Origin: Varibaculum cambriense | Lineage (GTDB): Bacteria; Actinomycetota; Actinomycetes; Actinomycetales; Actinomycetaceae | Direction of reading: 5' to 3' | DNA: 64,000 nt | Assembly: GCF_002848005.1 (NCBI RefSeq) | Contig: NZ_PKHX01000008.1 | Coordinates: forward strand, 19,389-83,388 | Part shown: positions 63,273 through 64,000 of the stretch, piece after piece | How the letters are laid out: each line of letters starts with the position of its first letter | Position numbering within the stretch: position 1 is the first letter of the stretch | Program-made: the position numbers and the translations under genes | Notes under the pieces: model-generated | What the model was told of the DNA's origin: nothing | Databases searched by the model: none | Seen by the model: the letters and a program-made list of their open reading frames with translations, nothing else

Positions 63273-64000
63273 CCCTTCCGCCGCCCTTCCATCACCTCAC
63301 TTAACGCACTAAGCGTTGCTTTCTGGTACGAGATAGACACCTGGGTGGAGGTGTGGCCAAGTAAGGCCATTACTTCACGCTCGGTTGCGCCCTTCTTGAC
63401 GAACTCAGTCCCGGCGTACCCGCGAAGATCGTGAAAATGCAGCTCAGGGTTGACTCCCGCGTCCTTTCTGGCTTTGTTCCACTGAGCACGGAACACGTCT
63501 GTACTTATAGGGAAGTCGCCTTCATTGGGGAACATCACCTCGCCTGTCGCAAACTTAGATACGTGTTCGTTCCATTTTTTCACTAGCCAATCCGGCACTG
63601 GCACGTCACGGTTAGACCCTTCAGTCTTCGTGGATTTATAGTCCAACACGCCTTTAGATACTTCCCCCCAAGCTCGGCGGATACGGAGCACCCCGTCTTT
63701 TAGGTCGGAGACTTTAAGACCAAGTACCTCGCCCCTGCGAAGCCCTAGCACTGCGCCAAGATAGATAGGTAGCCTAAAACTTTCCTTGCTCACCGCGATG
63801 AGTTTTTCTAGTTCGCCGTCCTCTAAGGTGTAATCGGCACGTGTTTTAGTGCCGCCTTTGGGAATTAGCGAGGCTTTGACTGGGTTTTTAGGAATAATTC
63901 CCTTATCTACCGCCAAGTCAAGGACTCCTTTTAGTGTCACAACGTATTGCAATACCGTTTGTTTACTGACTCGCTCCACCTGAGCGTTTATAAATGCTCT
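63269..64000 (-). CDS. int: tyrosine integrase, N-terminus beyond the window
   Basis: At least 244 residues; the frame is open to the window edge, so the GTG at 63979 is probably internal. The catalytic domain has LGLRRGEVLGL (Arg), a KSTKT strand, HFHDLRGYAGT (His-x-x-Arg), LLGHTSTQVSISY with the Tyr in SISYQ. These are the R, K, HxxR, H and Y residues of an active tyrosine recombinase. The region before it (VLDLAVDKGIIPKNPV) is a core-binding domain. It would integrate and excise the element; no attachment site is visible in the window. Confidence 0.92.
   Translation of the reverse strand, partial: RAFINAQVERVSKQTVLQYVVTLKGVLDLAVDKGIIPKNPVKASLIPKGGTKTRADYTLEDGELEKLIAVSKESFRLPIYLGAVLGLRRGEVLGLKVSDLKDGVLRIRRAWGEVSKGVLDYKSTKTEGSNRDVPVPDWLVKKWNEHVSKFATGEVMFPNEGDFPISTDVFRAQWNKARKDAGVNPELHFHDLRGYAGTEFVKKGATEREVMALLGHTSTQVSISYQKATLSALSEVMEGRRKG

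Overview
The window is one mobile element, or most of one, from an actinomycete. A WhiB-like regulator, an mIHF-like protein and moderate G+C point to Actinomycetota, possibly Actinomycetaceae (inference). It reads as an integrative conjugative element or large conjugative plasmid. A conjugation apparatus is encoded by VirB4, VirB6-like, VirB8/TcpC-like, VirD4-like, pilin-like and cell-wall hydrolase genes, with two further FtsK/SpoIIIE ATPases. A tyrosine integrase runs off the right edge and the C-terminus of a Panacea-domain gene runs off the left edge. No relaxase was recognised.

Layout. 0-20.6 kb (mostly minus strand): the transfer operon, running from 20.6 kb down to 0.3 kb, ending in lipoproteins, a secreted HNH nuclease and SSB, and interrupted by TnpB units at 1.9-3.2 and 14.7-15.9 kb and by a solitary omega-RNA at 12.0-12.2 kb. 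20.6-27.7 kb: a tagged protein, a structured RNA, a zinc-finger/Vsr-like nuclease, a 1238-aa FtsK-like ATPase and a NERD protein. 27.7-28.7 and 42.5-43.5 kb: two near-identical iteron-like blocks around an AT-rich core. 28.8-42.4 kb: accessory genes, a second FtsK-like ATPase, RuvC-like and WhiB-like proteins, a third TnpB unit and a complete IS605-type element. 43.5-46 kb: an array of structured RNAs. 46-55.5 kb: a VirD4-like coupling protein and a ParA-type operon. 55.6-64 kb: two ArdA-like antirestriction proteins, small regulators and tagged paralogues before the integrase.

Five element-wide patterns stand out. (1) A promoter motif, GCGCGCCCTACATAGG, lies just before some two dozen genes and RNAs on both strands. 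It usually sits so close to the start codon that the mRNA should be leaderless. (2) At least nine copies of a structured, pseudoknotted RNA of about 100 nt start where those leaderless mRNAs would start, and their stems covary. (3) Two TnpB genes follow host genes whose 3' ends are present twice. The intact upstream copy keeps the peptide but differs in bases where the predicted omega-RNA guide would pair, which looks like a natural homing cassette with a recoded rescue copy. (4) A palindromic repeat lies in frame inside several proteins (peptide APGSSAGVAEQ) and has covarying arms. (5) Six otherwise different proteins share an N-terminal DGKF-type tag, and four of their genes share a third promoter motif.

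How the parts may work together (inference): the transfer operon builds the mating channel. VirD4- and FtsK-type motors move DNA. SSB, ArdA and nucleases support establishment in the recipient. TnpB units and their omega-RNAs could spread by homing or attack related elements that lack the insertions. The WhiB-like protein is a candidate activator for the shared promoter class, which lacks a normal -35 box.
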